DNA of 64,000 nucleotides, taken from contig CALODP010000015.1 of the NCBI GenBank assembly GCA_942492055.1, positions 620,001 through 684,000 of the forward strand. Direction: 5' to 3'. Every line of letters starts with the position of its first letter. Within the stretch, counting starts at the first letter, position 1. Origin of the DNA: CALODP01 sp942492055. GTDB taxonomy: Bacteria > Bacteroidota > Ignavibacteria > Ignavibacteriales > Melioribacteraceae. The notes below the pieces were generated by a model. That model was not told the DNA's origin and ran no database searches. It saw nothing but the letters and a program-made list of their open reading frames with translations. Shown here in pieces: positions 45,302 to 54,063 of this stretch. The position numbers and the translations under genes are program-made.

Positions 45302-45327
45302 TTACTCGGACATATTTTCGAAATTAG

Positions 45328-45355
45328 AGCCCTATATTTATTGTAGGGCTTTTTT
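45328..45355 (+). terminator. Rho-independent terminator
   Basis: AGCCCTA pairs with TAGGGCT around nine nt, followed by T5A. Confidence 0.9.
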
Positions 45356-45456
45356 ATTGTTGAACGTAAATAAATATATTATATTTTAGAGCAGTTTTAA
45401 TTAAGTGTAATCGATACTAAGGGAATATTTATTTCAATAATTATATCGGTTTTCTT

Positions 45457-46125
45457 ATGCGAAAGAGAATAGCTTTTTTTCTACTTTTCATTTCCGCAAT
45501 CCTAACCGGATGCGCTTTGCACGCTCCGATTTCGGAAACTCTGGTATTTCAGAAAAATATTAAGTCTCCTGAAAATTTTAGTGACCTACTTAGATCAACC
45601 TACTCTCGCGGTTCCGTAGTCAAATCTATTTATGGAAGTAGCTTTTTGCAGAAAAAGAAAAATGAGTTTCCTGTGTTGAAGGATTCTTCTCTCAATATTT
45701 TTTATCAATCGGGAGTTGTAGGGTATAGCTTACTCTTTAAGTTGGATCATAATCTGGCATTTGGTATTAATCCAAGTTTATTGAAAAATGCCGGAGTGGA
45801 TTTTACATGGAATTTTTATGATGAGTTTTATCTTACGTGTGGTGCCAATCTATATGAAAACTACGAGATAATTTGTCAAAGAAAAATTATTGACAAAAGA
45901 AAAACTCAGGCCTCTTTGGGGATAGTTTTTAAACATGAAAAAATGGCATTCTATGAGAAATTTTTTTCAGACGATCCTTTGGAGTTTAATGTAAATATGG
46001 TAGGAATCCGTGGGGTCCTGTTATTCCCGGCGTTCAAAATGAAGCCGAAAGGAATACTTAGTGTCTCATACGACATGCAATACAAAGAACCTATTGTTCA
46101 TTTGGGATTTGCCTTTGGAATGTAG
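45457..46125 (+). CDS. Lipoprotein of unknown function
   Basis: 222 aa. The signal peptide ends ILTGC (lipobox). The mature part is rich in strands with aromatic residues and alternates like an outer-membrane barrel (DFTWNFYDEFYLTCGANLY, YDMQYKEPIVHLGFAFGM). A lipidated small barrel or beta-sandwich is possible. No clear ribosome site was found. It stands alone. Confidence 0.62.
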   Translation: MRKRIAFFLLFISAILTGCALHAPISETLVFQKNIKSPENFSDLLRSTYSRGSVVKSIYGSSFLQKKKNEFPVLKDSSLNIFYQSGVVGYSLLFKLDHNLAFGINPSLLKNAGVDFTWNFYDEFYLTCGANLYENYEIICQRKIIDKRKTQASLGIVFKHEKMAFYEKFFSDDPLEFNVNMVGIRGVLLFPAFKMKPKGILSVSYDMQYKEPIVHLGFAFGM

Positions 46126-46313
46126 ACCGAAGGCATACTTCTCTTTCTCACCCCTGTTACCAATATATTTCTTATATTTGTTTATGTAAATTCGATAAAT
46201 AATACCTTTTTTCTACCATTCTTGATTAGTGAACCCTCAATCTGTATATTTAATTGAAACAAAACATCGAGAATATCTGTTATAGAAAGAAAATTTAATT
46301 TAAGGAATATATT

Positions 46314-48821
46314 ATGGACGGTAATTTTTCTGAACGAGTACAAGAAGTAATCAGGCTTAGCAGAGAAGAAGCTCTTCGCCTCGGGCACGATTACATCGGT
46401 ACGGAGCATCTGCTGCTTGGTATTATTCGCGAAGGGCAAGGGGTTGCGGTTAATATTTTGCGTAATCTCGATTGCGATATGGTTAAGCTGAAAAAAGCTG
46501 TCGAAGATACGGTTAAAGCTGCCGGAGGTACCCTTACAATCGGGAATATTCCTTTGACTAAGCAAGCCGAAAAAGTACTAAAAATAACTCAGATAGAATC
46601 TAAAATTTATAAATCGGATGTGATAGGAACAGAGCATATACTTCTATCTCTCTTAAGAGACGAAGATAATATCGCTACACAAATATTGCATCAGTTTCAT
46701 GTTACTTACGAAAGCGCCCGAGCCGAACTTAATAATCTTATGAGTAGCGGTCCTAATCCGGAAAGACCTTCATCCTTGCCTTCTCCTACATCTAAGAAGA
46801 CTGAGAGAACCAAAACCCCGGTTTTGGATAATTTCGGAAGAGATCTTACTAAATTGGCGATTGACGATAAACTTGATCCGGTTGTAGGACGAGAGAAAGA
46901 AATCGAACGTGTTGCCCAGGTGCTTAGCAGAAGAAAGAAAAACAATCCTGTTCTCATTGGTGAACCGGGAGTCGGTAAGACCGCTATCGCAGAGGGATTG
47001 GCTCTGAGAATTATTCAAAGAACTGTTCCTCGCATTCTTCAGGATAAACGTGTTGTTACTCTTGATCTTGCGGGAATGGTTGCGGGAACCAAATACCGCG
47101 GACAGTTCGAAGAAAGAATGAAAGCACTTATGAGTGAACTCGAAAAAGCGGAAGATATTATTCTCTTTATCGACGAACTCCATACTATTGTCGGTGCAGG
47201 TGGCGCTTCCGGTTCGTTGGATGCTTCCAATATGTTCAAGCCGGCATTGGCAAGGGGAGATATACAATGTATCGGTGCCACTACTTTGGATGAGTATCGT
47301 AAGTTTGTTGAAACAGACGGCGCCCTCGATAGAAGATTTCAAAAAGTTATGGTTGAACCCCCTTCGGTTGATGAAACAATTAAGATTCTCGATTACATCA
47401 AATTCAAGTATGAAGAGCATCATAGTGTGAAGTATGCTGAACATTCGATTGAAGCCGCTGTGAAAATGAGCGACAGATATATTACTGATCGCTTCTTGCC
47501 AGATAAAGCTATCGACGTCTTGGATGAAGCAGGCTCCAGAGTTCATATGGGGAATTTTAAGGTCTCCGATGATATACTTAAGCTTGAAGAGGAAATCGAA
47601 GAGGTTAAGAAACAGAAAGTAGCTGTCGTTAAAAAGCAAGATTACGAAGAAGCTGCTCGCTTGCGTGATCAGGAAAGAAGACTCCAGTCCGATCTTGAAA
47701 TTGCCAAAGAGGAATGGGAAATAGAGAACAGAGATGTTGTTTATGATGTAACCGAAGATGATATTGCTACGGTGGTGGCTATGATGACTGGAATTCCTGT
47801 GACCAGAGTGGTGCAAGCCGAAACCGAAAAACTTCTTAAGATGGAAGATTCTCTCAAAGAGAAGATTGTTGGACAGGACGAAGCTGTTATTAAGCTTACG
47901 AAAGCTATCAGAAGAACAAGAGCCGGATTAAAGAATCCGCGCAAACCAATAGGTAGCTTTATTTTCCTAGGGCCTACCGGGGTTGGTAAAACTGAACTCG
48001 CAAAGGTTCTTGCTCGTTATCTATTCGATTCCGAAGACGCTCTTATCAGAATTGATATGAGTGAGTATATGGAGAAATACGCGGTATCCAGATTGGTCGG
48101 TGCCCCTCCGGGATATGTAGGTTACGAAGAAGGTGGCCAGTTGACCGAACGTGTCAGAAGAAAACCTTATTCTGTTGTGCTGTTCGACGAAATTGAGAAG
48201 GCGCATCAGGATGTTTACAATATATTATTACAAGTATTGGATGATGGCCAGCTTACCGATAGTCTCGGTAGAAGGGTCGATTTCAAAAATACAATTATTA
48301 TCATGACCTCGAACGCCGGAACACGAAATATAAAAGATACCGGCGGATTCGGATTCGGATCGGAACAGGAAAAGGATAAATACGAAAATCTGAAAAATAC
48401 TGTTCAAGACGAAATGAAACGTCTCTTCAATCCGGAATTCCTAAACAGAATAGACGAAGCGATTGTTTTCAGAAATCTCGATAAAGAGGATATCAAGAAG
48501 ATTATTGGTATCGAGATGAAAGAATTGATCAAAAATGTTAAAGAAAATAAAATGGAAATAGAGCTCGACGAATCTGCCGAAGAATTTTTGGCAACAAAAG
48601 GATATGATCCGAAATTCGGCGCGCGCCCGTTAAACAGGGCTATTCAGAAATATGTCGAAGATCCTTTGGCTGAAGAACTTCTCCTCGGACAAATTAAAGA
48701 AGGGGATAAGATTATTGTTAAGCACAAAGAGAACTCCGACGAATTATTCTTTGTTACGGAAAGTGTAAAATCTGTCGAGCATTCGAAAGATGAAAATTCC
48801 ACAACAAAAGAGAAAGAATAG
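46314..48821 (+). CDS. clpC: ATP-dependent Clp protease ATPase ClpC
   Basis: 835 aa. Order: Clp N-domain (two repeats, about 1-145), AAA+ D1 with GEPGVGKTAIAEG and FIDELHTIVGAGGA, a UVR-containing middle domain (DYEEAARLRDQERRLQ), AAA+ D2 with GPTGVGKTELAK and LFDEIEKA, and the ClpP-facing loop region GGFGFGSE. ClpC unfolds substrates for ClpP. AAGGAA lies upstream of the ATG; TATATTTG at about 46173 may be its -10 box. The stop is 2 bp before the pterin dehydratase gene. Confidence 0.97.
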   Translation: MDGNFSERVQEVIRLSREEALRLGHDYIGTEHLLLGIIREGQGVAVNILRNLDCDMVKLKKAVEDTVKAAGGTLTIGNIPLTKQAEKVLKITQIESKIYKSDVIGTEHILLSLLRDEDNIATQILHQFHVTYESARAELNNLMSSGPNPERPSSLPSPTSKKTERTKTPVLDNFGRDLTKLAIDDKLDPVVGREKEIERVAQVLSRRKKNNPVLIGEPGVGKTAIAEGLALRIIQRTVPRILQDKRVVTLDLAGMVAGTKYRGQFEERMKALMSELEKAEDIILFIDELHTIVGAGGASGSLDASNMFKPALARGDIQCIGATTLDEYRKFVETDGALDRRFQKVMVEPPSVDETIKILDYIKFKYEEHHSVKYAEHSIEAAVKMSDRYITDRFLPDKAIDVLDEAGSRVHMGNFKVSDDILKLEEEIEEVKKQKVAVVKKQDYEEAARLRDQERRLQSDLEIAKEEWEIENRDVVYDVTEDDIATVVAMMTGIPVTRVVQAETEKLLKMEDSLKEKIVGQDEAVIKLTKAIRRTRAGLKNPRKPIGSFIFLGPTGVGKTELAKVLARYLFDSEDALIRIDMSEYMEKYAVSRLVGAPPGYVGYEEGGQLTERVRRKPYSVVLFDEIEKAHQDVYNILLQVLDDGQLTDSLGRRVDFKNTIIIMTSNAGTRNIKDTGGFGFGSEQEKDKYENLKNTVQDEMKRLFNPEFLNRIDEAIVFRNLDKEDIKKIIGIEMKELIKNVKENKMEIELDESAEEFLATKGYDPKFGARPLNRAIQKYVEDPLAEELLLGQIKEGDKIIVKHKENSDELFFVTESVKSVEHSKDENSTTKEKE

Positions 48822-48823
48822 TA

Positions 48824-49099
48824 ATGGTACTAAATAAGGAAACGATTCAAACCCGTTTACGATCATTACAGCAATGGGAACTCCTTGAAAACTCAATTCT
48901 CAAAGAGTTTACATTGAAAAACTTCGCCGACGCTATGGCTTTTACTACTAAAGTCGCGCTGTTGGCAGAAAAAATCGGGCATCATCCCGATATCTATATC
49001 CATTCATGGAATAAGGTCAGAATAACCCTTTCCACACACGGGGAAGGAGGAATAACCGAAAAAGATTTCGAGTTGGCCTATCTGATCGATAATTCCTAA
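48824..49099 (+). CDS. phhB: Pterin-4a-carbinolamine dehydratase
   Basis: 91 aa. The active-site signature HHPD is intact (EKIGHHPDIYIHSWNKV). The enzyme dehydrates 4a-hydroxytetrahydrobiopterin; many bacteria without biopterin-dependent hydroxylases keep it. It is coupled to clpC by a 2-bp gap, which is an unexpected partner. A terminator follows. Confidence 0.92.
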   Translation: MVLNKETIQTRLRSLQQWELLENSILKEFTLKNFADAMAFTTKVALLAEKIGHHPDIYIHSWNKVRITLSTHGEGGITEKDFELAYLIDNS

Positions 49100-49136
49100 A
49101 AGAATATTTATAAACCGTAGATAGAAAATCCCTAAA

Positions 49137-49166
49137 AGCCTTTTCCAATCGGAGAAGGCTCTTTTT
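49137..49166 (+). terminator. Rho-independent terminator after the clpC operon
   Basis: AGCCTTTTC pairs with GAGAAGGCT around CAATCG, then CTTTTT. Confidence 0.88.
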
Positions 49167-49200
49167 ATTTCAATTGTCAACTGTTTTTCCTCGCTCTTGC

Positions 49201-49234
49201 TCTCCTCAGTGCCCTCAGTGTGCTCCGTGGTAAA
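49201..49234. repeat. ACCACGGAG-type degenerate repeat
   Basis: On the minus strand it reads ttaccacggagcacactgag and then ggcactgaggaga. It is related to 28542-28577, and like that copy lies within about 100 bp of a 21-bp array. Confidence 0.55.
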
Positions 49235-49305
49235 TACACCCCAATTCCTGGCAAAAAAGCCCAAATACGCACAAATATCACATTCTCTCTCCACAACTAC
49301 TCCGC

Positions 49306-49956
49306 TTCGACAAAAGTACATTCTCCTTTGACACGTTTCCATTCTCCAATGTCACCACAACATTTTGCTTTGACACTCTTACATTTGCCAATGTCACCAC
49401 GACATTTCGCTCTGACACTTTTACATTTGCCAATGTCACAGCAACATTTCCCTTTGACACTTTTACATTTGCCAATGTCACCACGACATTTCGCTCTGAC
49501 ACTTTTCCATTTGCCAATGTCACCACGACATTTCGCTTTGACACTTTTCCATTTGCCAATGTCACCACAACATTTTGCTTTGACACACTTCCATTCTCCA
49601 ATGTAACCACAACATTTTGCTTTGACACACTTCCATTTGTCTATGTCACTCCGCCACTTCGCTATGTCACGCTTCCATTCGTCTATGTCACTCCGCCACT
49701 TCGCTATGTCACACTTCCATTCGTCTATGTCACTCCGCCACTTCGCTATGTCACGCTTCCATTTGTCTATGTCACTCCGCCACTTTGCTTTGACACGTTT
49801 CCATTTCTCTATGTCACTCCGCCACTTCGCTTTGACACGTTTCCATTTCTCTATGTCACTCCGCCACTTCGCTATGTCACACTTCCATTCGTCTATGTCA
49901 CTCCGCCATTTTGCTTTGTCACACTTCCATTTGACTATGTCACAGCAACATTTCTC
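49306..49956. repeat. 21-bp tandem array 4 with 42-bp higher order
   Basis: Thirty-one units without a single indel: from 49327 every unit starts at a multiple of 21. Units alternate between a tttgacacttttccatttgc type and an aatgtcaccacgacatttcg type, giving a 42-bp higher order. The right half changes to tatgtcactccgccacttcg with tatgtcacgcttccattcgt. Decayed units continue to about 50020. One minus-strand frame is open through all units. No ribosome site supports it. Confidence 0.95.
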
Positions 49957-50245
49957 AATGCGCCAATCATATTTCGCAATTCGCAATCTACCCAACGCAA
50001 TGATCGACTCTCCCTCTCCTTTACTTAGCCGTCGGAACCCTTTGAAAGAAAGTTATTTCCATATACTCAACTCTCCACTGGCTTTGAGTAAATATTCCAG
50101 CCCTTTGCGTCACTTGCCCCTCTGATTGAACGAGTGTCACTTCACTTCGCATGAGAGTAATACTTCTTCGAATAAATGTTAAATGCTAATGATAAGAGTC
50201 TCTGTTCCTTAAATCAGCTTATATTTCTCAATAATCCGACTGGTA
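49957..50245. other. Intergenic between array 4 and the IS21 element
   Basis: The first 60 bp are decayed array units (for example aatgcgccaatcatatttcg). The rest holds no supported gene. Confidence 0.5.
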
Positions 50246-50329
50246 TGTTTTGTCCAACTGAAAAGTGACCAGAGGAAAAAAGAGAAAATAGAGTTATCCT
50301 GAGTAGACAAAACTCAGGAGGGAAAAAAG

Positions 50330-51784
50330 GTGATCAGTATGGAAGACTGGGTAACAATCAAAAATCTACGATCCAAAAATCCGGGAATGAGTCTACGTGA
50401 GATAGGTCGGATATTGGGCTTAAGTCATAACACCGTAAAAAAAGCCTTGTCAAAAGAGAGTCCTCCGGAGTACGTCCGGAAAGAGTCAATAAGTGACTCC
50501 TTGTCTCCCTTTACGGAATTGATCTTTGAGATGTCTAACATTAAGAGATATCGGGGCTCCCGGATTCTCTATGAGATAAGGAGTAAAGGTTACACCGGCA
50601 GCAGAAGCAGCTTTTATTATTATCTCGGGAAAATAAAACAGACTTCCAAGAAAACATTTCAACCATACGAGACAGCTCCCGGGGAACAAGGTCAGTTCGA
50701 CTGGAGCCCATATACTGTTTTAATCGGAGGGGCACGGGCAAAAATCTACATATATCAATATATCTACGGTTTTAGTCGCTATAAAATATTGGAAGTATCC
50801 TTGTCGGAGAATCAAGGGGCAGTATTTGAAGCGTTCGAAAGATGTCTTCAAGCCTCCGGAGGAGTATGTCAAAGAGTCCAAACCGATAACGCGAGAGTTT
50901 TCATAACAATTCATTCAAAGGATAACTGGCGGTGGAATCCAAGATATCTTCACTTTTGCGGTCATTACGGGTTCGCTCCAAGTCGTTCGATGCCAAGTCA
51001 TCCGTGGTCCAAAGGGAAAGTCGAAAAACCGTTCGCCTATATAGAAGACCATTTCATCGACGGAAATACCTTTAGTAGCTTTGAAGAGTTATGCTCAAAA
51101 CTGAAAGAGTTTCAGAATCGGGTCAATAACGAGCTTCATTCGGTAATTAAGCAAAAACCGGAAACGGTGTTTGCCAAGGAGAGGGCTTCCCTAATGAATC
51201 TGCCATCATGTCGTTATGTGGGGATAAAAGAAGAGATAAGAAAAGTAAGCTACGATTGTCTGATCTCTTACAATGGGAACAGATACTCGGTGCCATGGGC
51301 TTTTGCCGGAAAGCAAGTATGGATAAAGATATCACAAGGGTACTATATCGAGATCTACTCACAAGCCAACAAGAAAGTAGCCTCCCACAGACTCTCTTTA
51401 GGAAAAGGGAACGTAACCATTAAGGATGAGCACTACAGAGGGAATAACACTACGAAGGGCAATTTTCAACGCTTGTCGAAAGAGTTTATGGAGAAATTCC
51501 CCGATCAATCTTTGTTCTTGGAAAAACTGTATGCGCAGAAAAGATACAACAGCGGATACCAATTGCGATACATTATGGAACTCTCGAAATTCTATTGCGC
51601 GGAAGATTTTCTTTCGGCACTGAAAAAGGCGATGGAATATAACGTCTTTCATTTTTCCTTCATATCCGGTTATCTGGAAAAGAACTGTGAGAGAACAATT
51701 ATCATAGAAAATATGAGACTCAAAGAAAACTACCCGAACAAGGATATAAAAAGAGACCTTAAGGAGTATCAATTCAACTTTTAA
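50330..51784 (+). CDS. istA: IS21-family transposase IstA
   Basis: 484 aa. The N-terminal helix-turn-helix (SLREIGRILGLSHNTVKKAL) is followed by a DDE integrase core: GQFDWSPY, QTDNARVF and KGKVEKPFAYIEDHF supply the acidic triad. The C-terminus resembles Mu-type transposase tails. AGGAGGG precedes the start region. istB follows after 21 bp. Confidence 0.95.
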   Translation: MISMEDWVTIKNLRSKNPGMSLREIGRILGLSHNTVKKALSKESPPEYVRKESISDSLSPFTELIFEMSNIKRYRGSRILYEIRSKGYTGSRSSFYYYLGKIKQTSKKTFQPYETAPGEQGQFDWSPYTVLIGGARAKIYIYQYIYGFSRYKILEVSLSENQGAVFEAFERCLQASGGVCQRVQTDNARVFITIHSKDNWRWNPRYLHFCGHYGFAPSRSMPSHPWSKGKVEKPFAYIEDHFIDGNTFSSFEELCSKLKEFQNRVNNELHSVIKQKPETVFAKERASLMNLPSCRYVGIKEEIRKVSYDCLISYNGNRYSVPWAFAGKQVWIKISQGYYIEIYSQANKKVASHRLSLGKGNVTIKDEHYRGNNTTKGNFQRLSKEFMEKFPDQSLFLEKLYAQKRYNSGYQLRYIMELSKFYCAEDFLSALKKAMEYNVFHFSFISGYLEKNCERTIIIENMRLKENYPNKDIKRDLKEYQFNF

Positions 51785-51805
51785 CCTAAGTAAGGAGAAG
51801 TGAAA

Positions 51806-52546
51806 ATGGGAAACGACAGAATGGAAGAACACATGAAAACACTCGCTCTGGAGAGGATTAAGGAGATTTACATTATCGAAGCGGAAAAAGCGGCCAAAGC
51901 AAAAATGAGCTTCCGTGAATACTTGGCAAGGCTGTTGGAAGAACAAGTTATCGCTAAATATGAGAGATCGGTCAACAGAAAAATGAGAATGGCGAACTTT
52001 TCACAGATTAAGAAACTGGACGAATTCGATTTTTCTTTTCAACCGAAGATAAACGAGCAACTAATAAGAGAACTGGCTAATCTGGAGTTTATCTCCAAAG
52101 GGAAAAACGTATTGTTCTTAGGCCCTCCCGGGGTAGGAAAAACACATCTGGCAATCGCTTTGGGGATTAAGGCCATTGAAGCCAGAATGAGAGTTCTCTT
52201 TTACTCCGCAGAGAAACTAACCGAGGAATTGGCTGCGGCAGAGATATCCAATACTCTAAACGCAAAGCTCGAATCTCTCGGGAGACTTGATTTACTTATT
52301 ATCGATGAACTCGGATATCTTTCCCTAAGCAAGCAAACAGCTAAACTCTTTTTCCAGTTAGTGGCCAAAAGATATGAAAGGGGATCTATTATTGTTACTT
52401 CAAATAAGGCTTTCGAGCAGTGGGGAGAGATTTTCAATGATGATGTTGTGGCTGCAGCTATTTTAGACAGATTGCTCCACCACAGTTATCCGTTTTTTAT
52501 TAACGGAAAAAGTTTTAGATTAAGAAACATGGTGCATAATAAATAA
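51806..52546 (+). CDS. istB: IS21 helper ATPase IstB
   Basis: 246 aa AAA+ protein related to DnaC. Walker A is LGPPGVGKTHLA and Walker B is LDLLIIDELGYLSLS; VTSNKAFEQWGEIF is typical. IstB helps IstA choose targets. I start at the ATG at 51806, 8 bp from AGGAG; a GTG two codons upstream is too close. Confidence 0.95.
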   Translation: MGNDRMEEHMKTLALERIKEIYIIEAEKAAKAKMSFREYLARLLEEQVIAKYERSVNRKMRMANFSQIKKLDEFDFSFQPKINEQLIRELANLEFISKGKNVLFLGPPGVGKTHLAIALGIKAIEARMRVLFYSAEKLTEELAAAEISNTLNAKLESLGRLDLLIIDELGYLSLSKQTAKLFFQLVAKRYERGSIIVTSNKAFEQWGEIFNDDVVAAAILDRLLHHSYPFFINGKSFRLRNMVHNK

Positions 52547-52724
52547 TTGTACTGGTCAATTTTGTCTGGAATATTGGTCAGTTTTCGGCTGGAATTAACA
52601 TGGTAGTTTCTATGAATCATTTTCCCTCATTACTAATGCTTTGTTCCCTGTTTATTCTTTTAGTATATTAAATGCAGTTGCTGCGGCAATTATCTTCGAA
52701 CGTAATAACATATTGAGGTATCTG

Positions 52725-53990
52725 ATGAAAAATATATTATTGATGATTTTCCTGGCTAGTTCACTATTTGCGCAGGTTAATTTCGATGACTACTTCTTCA
52801 ACAAGACATTACGAATGGATTATTTCCACTTCGGAAACCATTCCGAAGAACAATTCATTTTCGATGAGTTGATTGAGGAAGAATATTGGGGCGGTTCATT
52901 GGTGAATCTGATAGACACATTGCGTTACGGGAATTTCTTTTTCGAGGTTTACGATAAAGATGAAACGAAAGTAATATATTCCCGCGGATTTTCATGCCTT
53001 TTCCAAGAATGGCAATCGACCAAAGAAGCGAAAAGAATCTCGCGAGCATTCCCCGAAACCATAGTCTTTCCCTATCCGAAAAGGGAAGTGGTAGTTAAGA
53101 TATATGTAAGGGGAGAAAAGAATAAGTTCACAGAGGCCTATTCTATTGACCTCGATCCGAACAGCTACTTTGTGAAGAAAGAAAAGAGGTACGATTTTCC
53201 TGCTGAGAAAATTCACTATTCCGGCAATCATAACGAAAAGCTTGATATTGTTTTCCTTCCCGAAGGATATACGGCAGAAGAGATGGATAAGTTCAGAGCC
53301 GATTGCAAACTCTTCAGCGAAACCCTTTTCGATTACGAACCATACGATAAGCATGAAATGGATATAAATATCTGGGCGGTAATAGCCCCTTCTCTCGATT
53401 CGGGTGTTGATATTCCGGCCGATACGGTTTGGAAAAGAACTTTGCTCAATTCATCCTTCTATACACTCGATAGCGAAAGATATTTGATGACACAAGACAT
53501 CAAAAAGGTGAGGGATGTAGCGGCCAACGCTCCCTACGATCAGATTTATATAATCGCTAACGATAGCAAATACGGGGGTGGGGCTATTTATAATTATTAT
53601 TCCCTTACGGTTGCCGGAGATCCGAGCGCGAAGAAAGTATTTATTCACGAGCTGGGGCACGGGCTGGCAGGCCTGGCCGATGAGTATGGCTACGATTCTA
53701 CTTACATGGATTATTATCCGAAAGGAACCGAACCATGGGAACCGAATATTACTACCATGGTCGATTTCGAAAGCAAATGGAAAGACATGATTGACGAAGA
53801 TACCCCCGTTCCCACACCGGACGAAGAAAAATATAGAAATAAAGTAGGTGTATTCGAAGGGGGAGGTTATGTACCGAAAGGTGTTTACAGACCTACATTC
53901 GATAGCATAATGAGGTCTTTCAGATCGAACGAATATAACGATGTTTGCAAAGAAGTAATTTCGAAGGTTATCGAATTTTACACGAAATAA
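52725..53990 (+). CDS. Secreted M64-family (IgA peptidase-like) metalloprotease
   Basis: 421 aa from the ATG at 52725, which opens a signal peptide (KNILLMIFLASSLFAQ). An N-terminal beta domain (about 20-165) precedes the zinc protease. NEKLDIVFLPEGYTAEEMDKF and INIWAV are M64 features; the zinc site is HELGH (308-312) with GLADEYG after it. Members are exported endopeptidases, the type member cleaving IgA. No T9SS sorting domain is visible, so it may be periplasmic. The IS21 element lies 120 bp upstream and may have separated it from its original promoter. Confidence 0.88.
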   Translation: MKNILLMIFLASSLFAQVNFDDYFFNKTLRMDYFHFGNHSEEQFIFDELIEEEYWGGSLVNLIDTLRYGNFFFEVYDKDETKVIYSRGFSCLFQEWQSTKEAKRISRAFPETIVFPYPKREVVVKIYVRGEKNKFTEAYSIDLDPNSYFVKKEKRYDFPAEKIHYSGNHNEKLDIVFLPEGYTAEEMDKFRADCKLFSETLFDYEPYDKHEMDINIWAVIAPSLDSGVDIPADTVWKRTLLNSSFYTLDSERYLMTQDIKKVRDVAANAPYDQIYIIANDSKYGGGAIYNYYSLTVAGDPSAKKVFIHELGHGLAGLADEYGYDSTYMDYYPKGTEPWEPNITTMVDFESKWKDMIDEDTPVPTPDEEKYRNKVGVFEGGGYVPKGVYRPTFDSIMRSFRSNEYNDVCKEVISKVIEFYTK

Positions 53991-54063
53991 TTTTTTTAAT
54001 GACAGAAAAGTATGCAAGTAGTATATTGAGCCCTTGTAAATTTCTGATATTACGGTAAGGTAT

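Larger units (their letters stand above)
50241..52605 (+). mobile_element. Intact IS21-family insertion sequence
   Basis: The element spans 50246-52600 (2355 bp), starts TG and ends CA. The ends form an imperfect inverted repeat of about 27 bp (TGTT..TCCA...GAAAA.TGACCA). The right end has a second GACCAGTAC copy, as multiple transposase sites are usual in IS21. The 5-bp target duplication TGGTA flanks it at 50241-50245 and 52601-52605. istA and istB are both intact, so it looks recently inserted and probably active. Confidence 0.93.

Noticed and set aside
49004..49342. Minus-strand frame containing TTEHTEGTEE
   Set aside because: It is a translation of the ACCACGGAG-type repeat and the terminator, and overlaps the pterin dehydratase gene.
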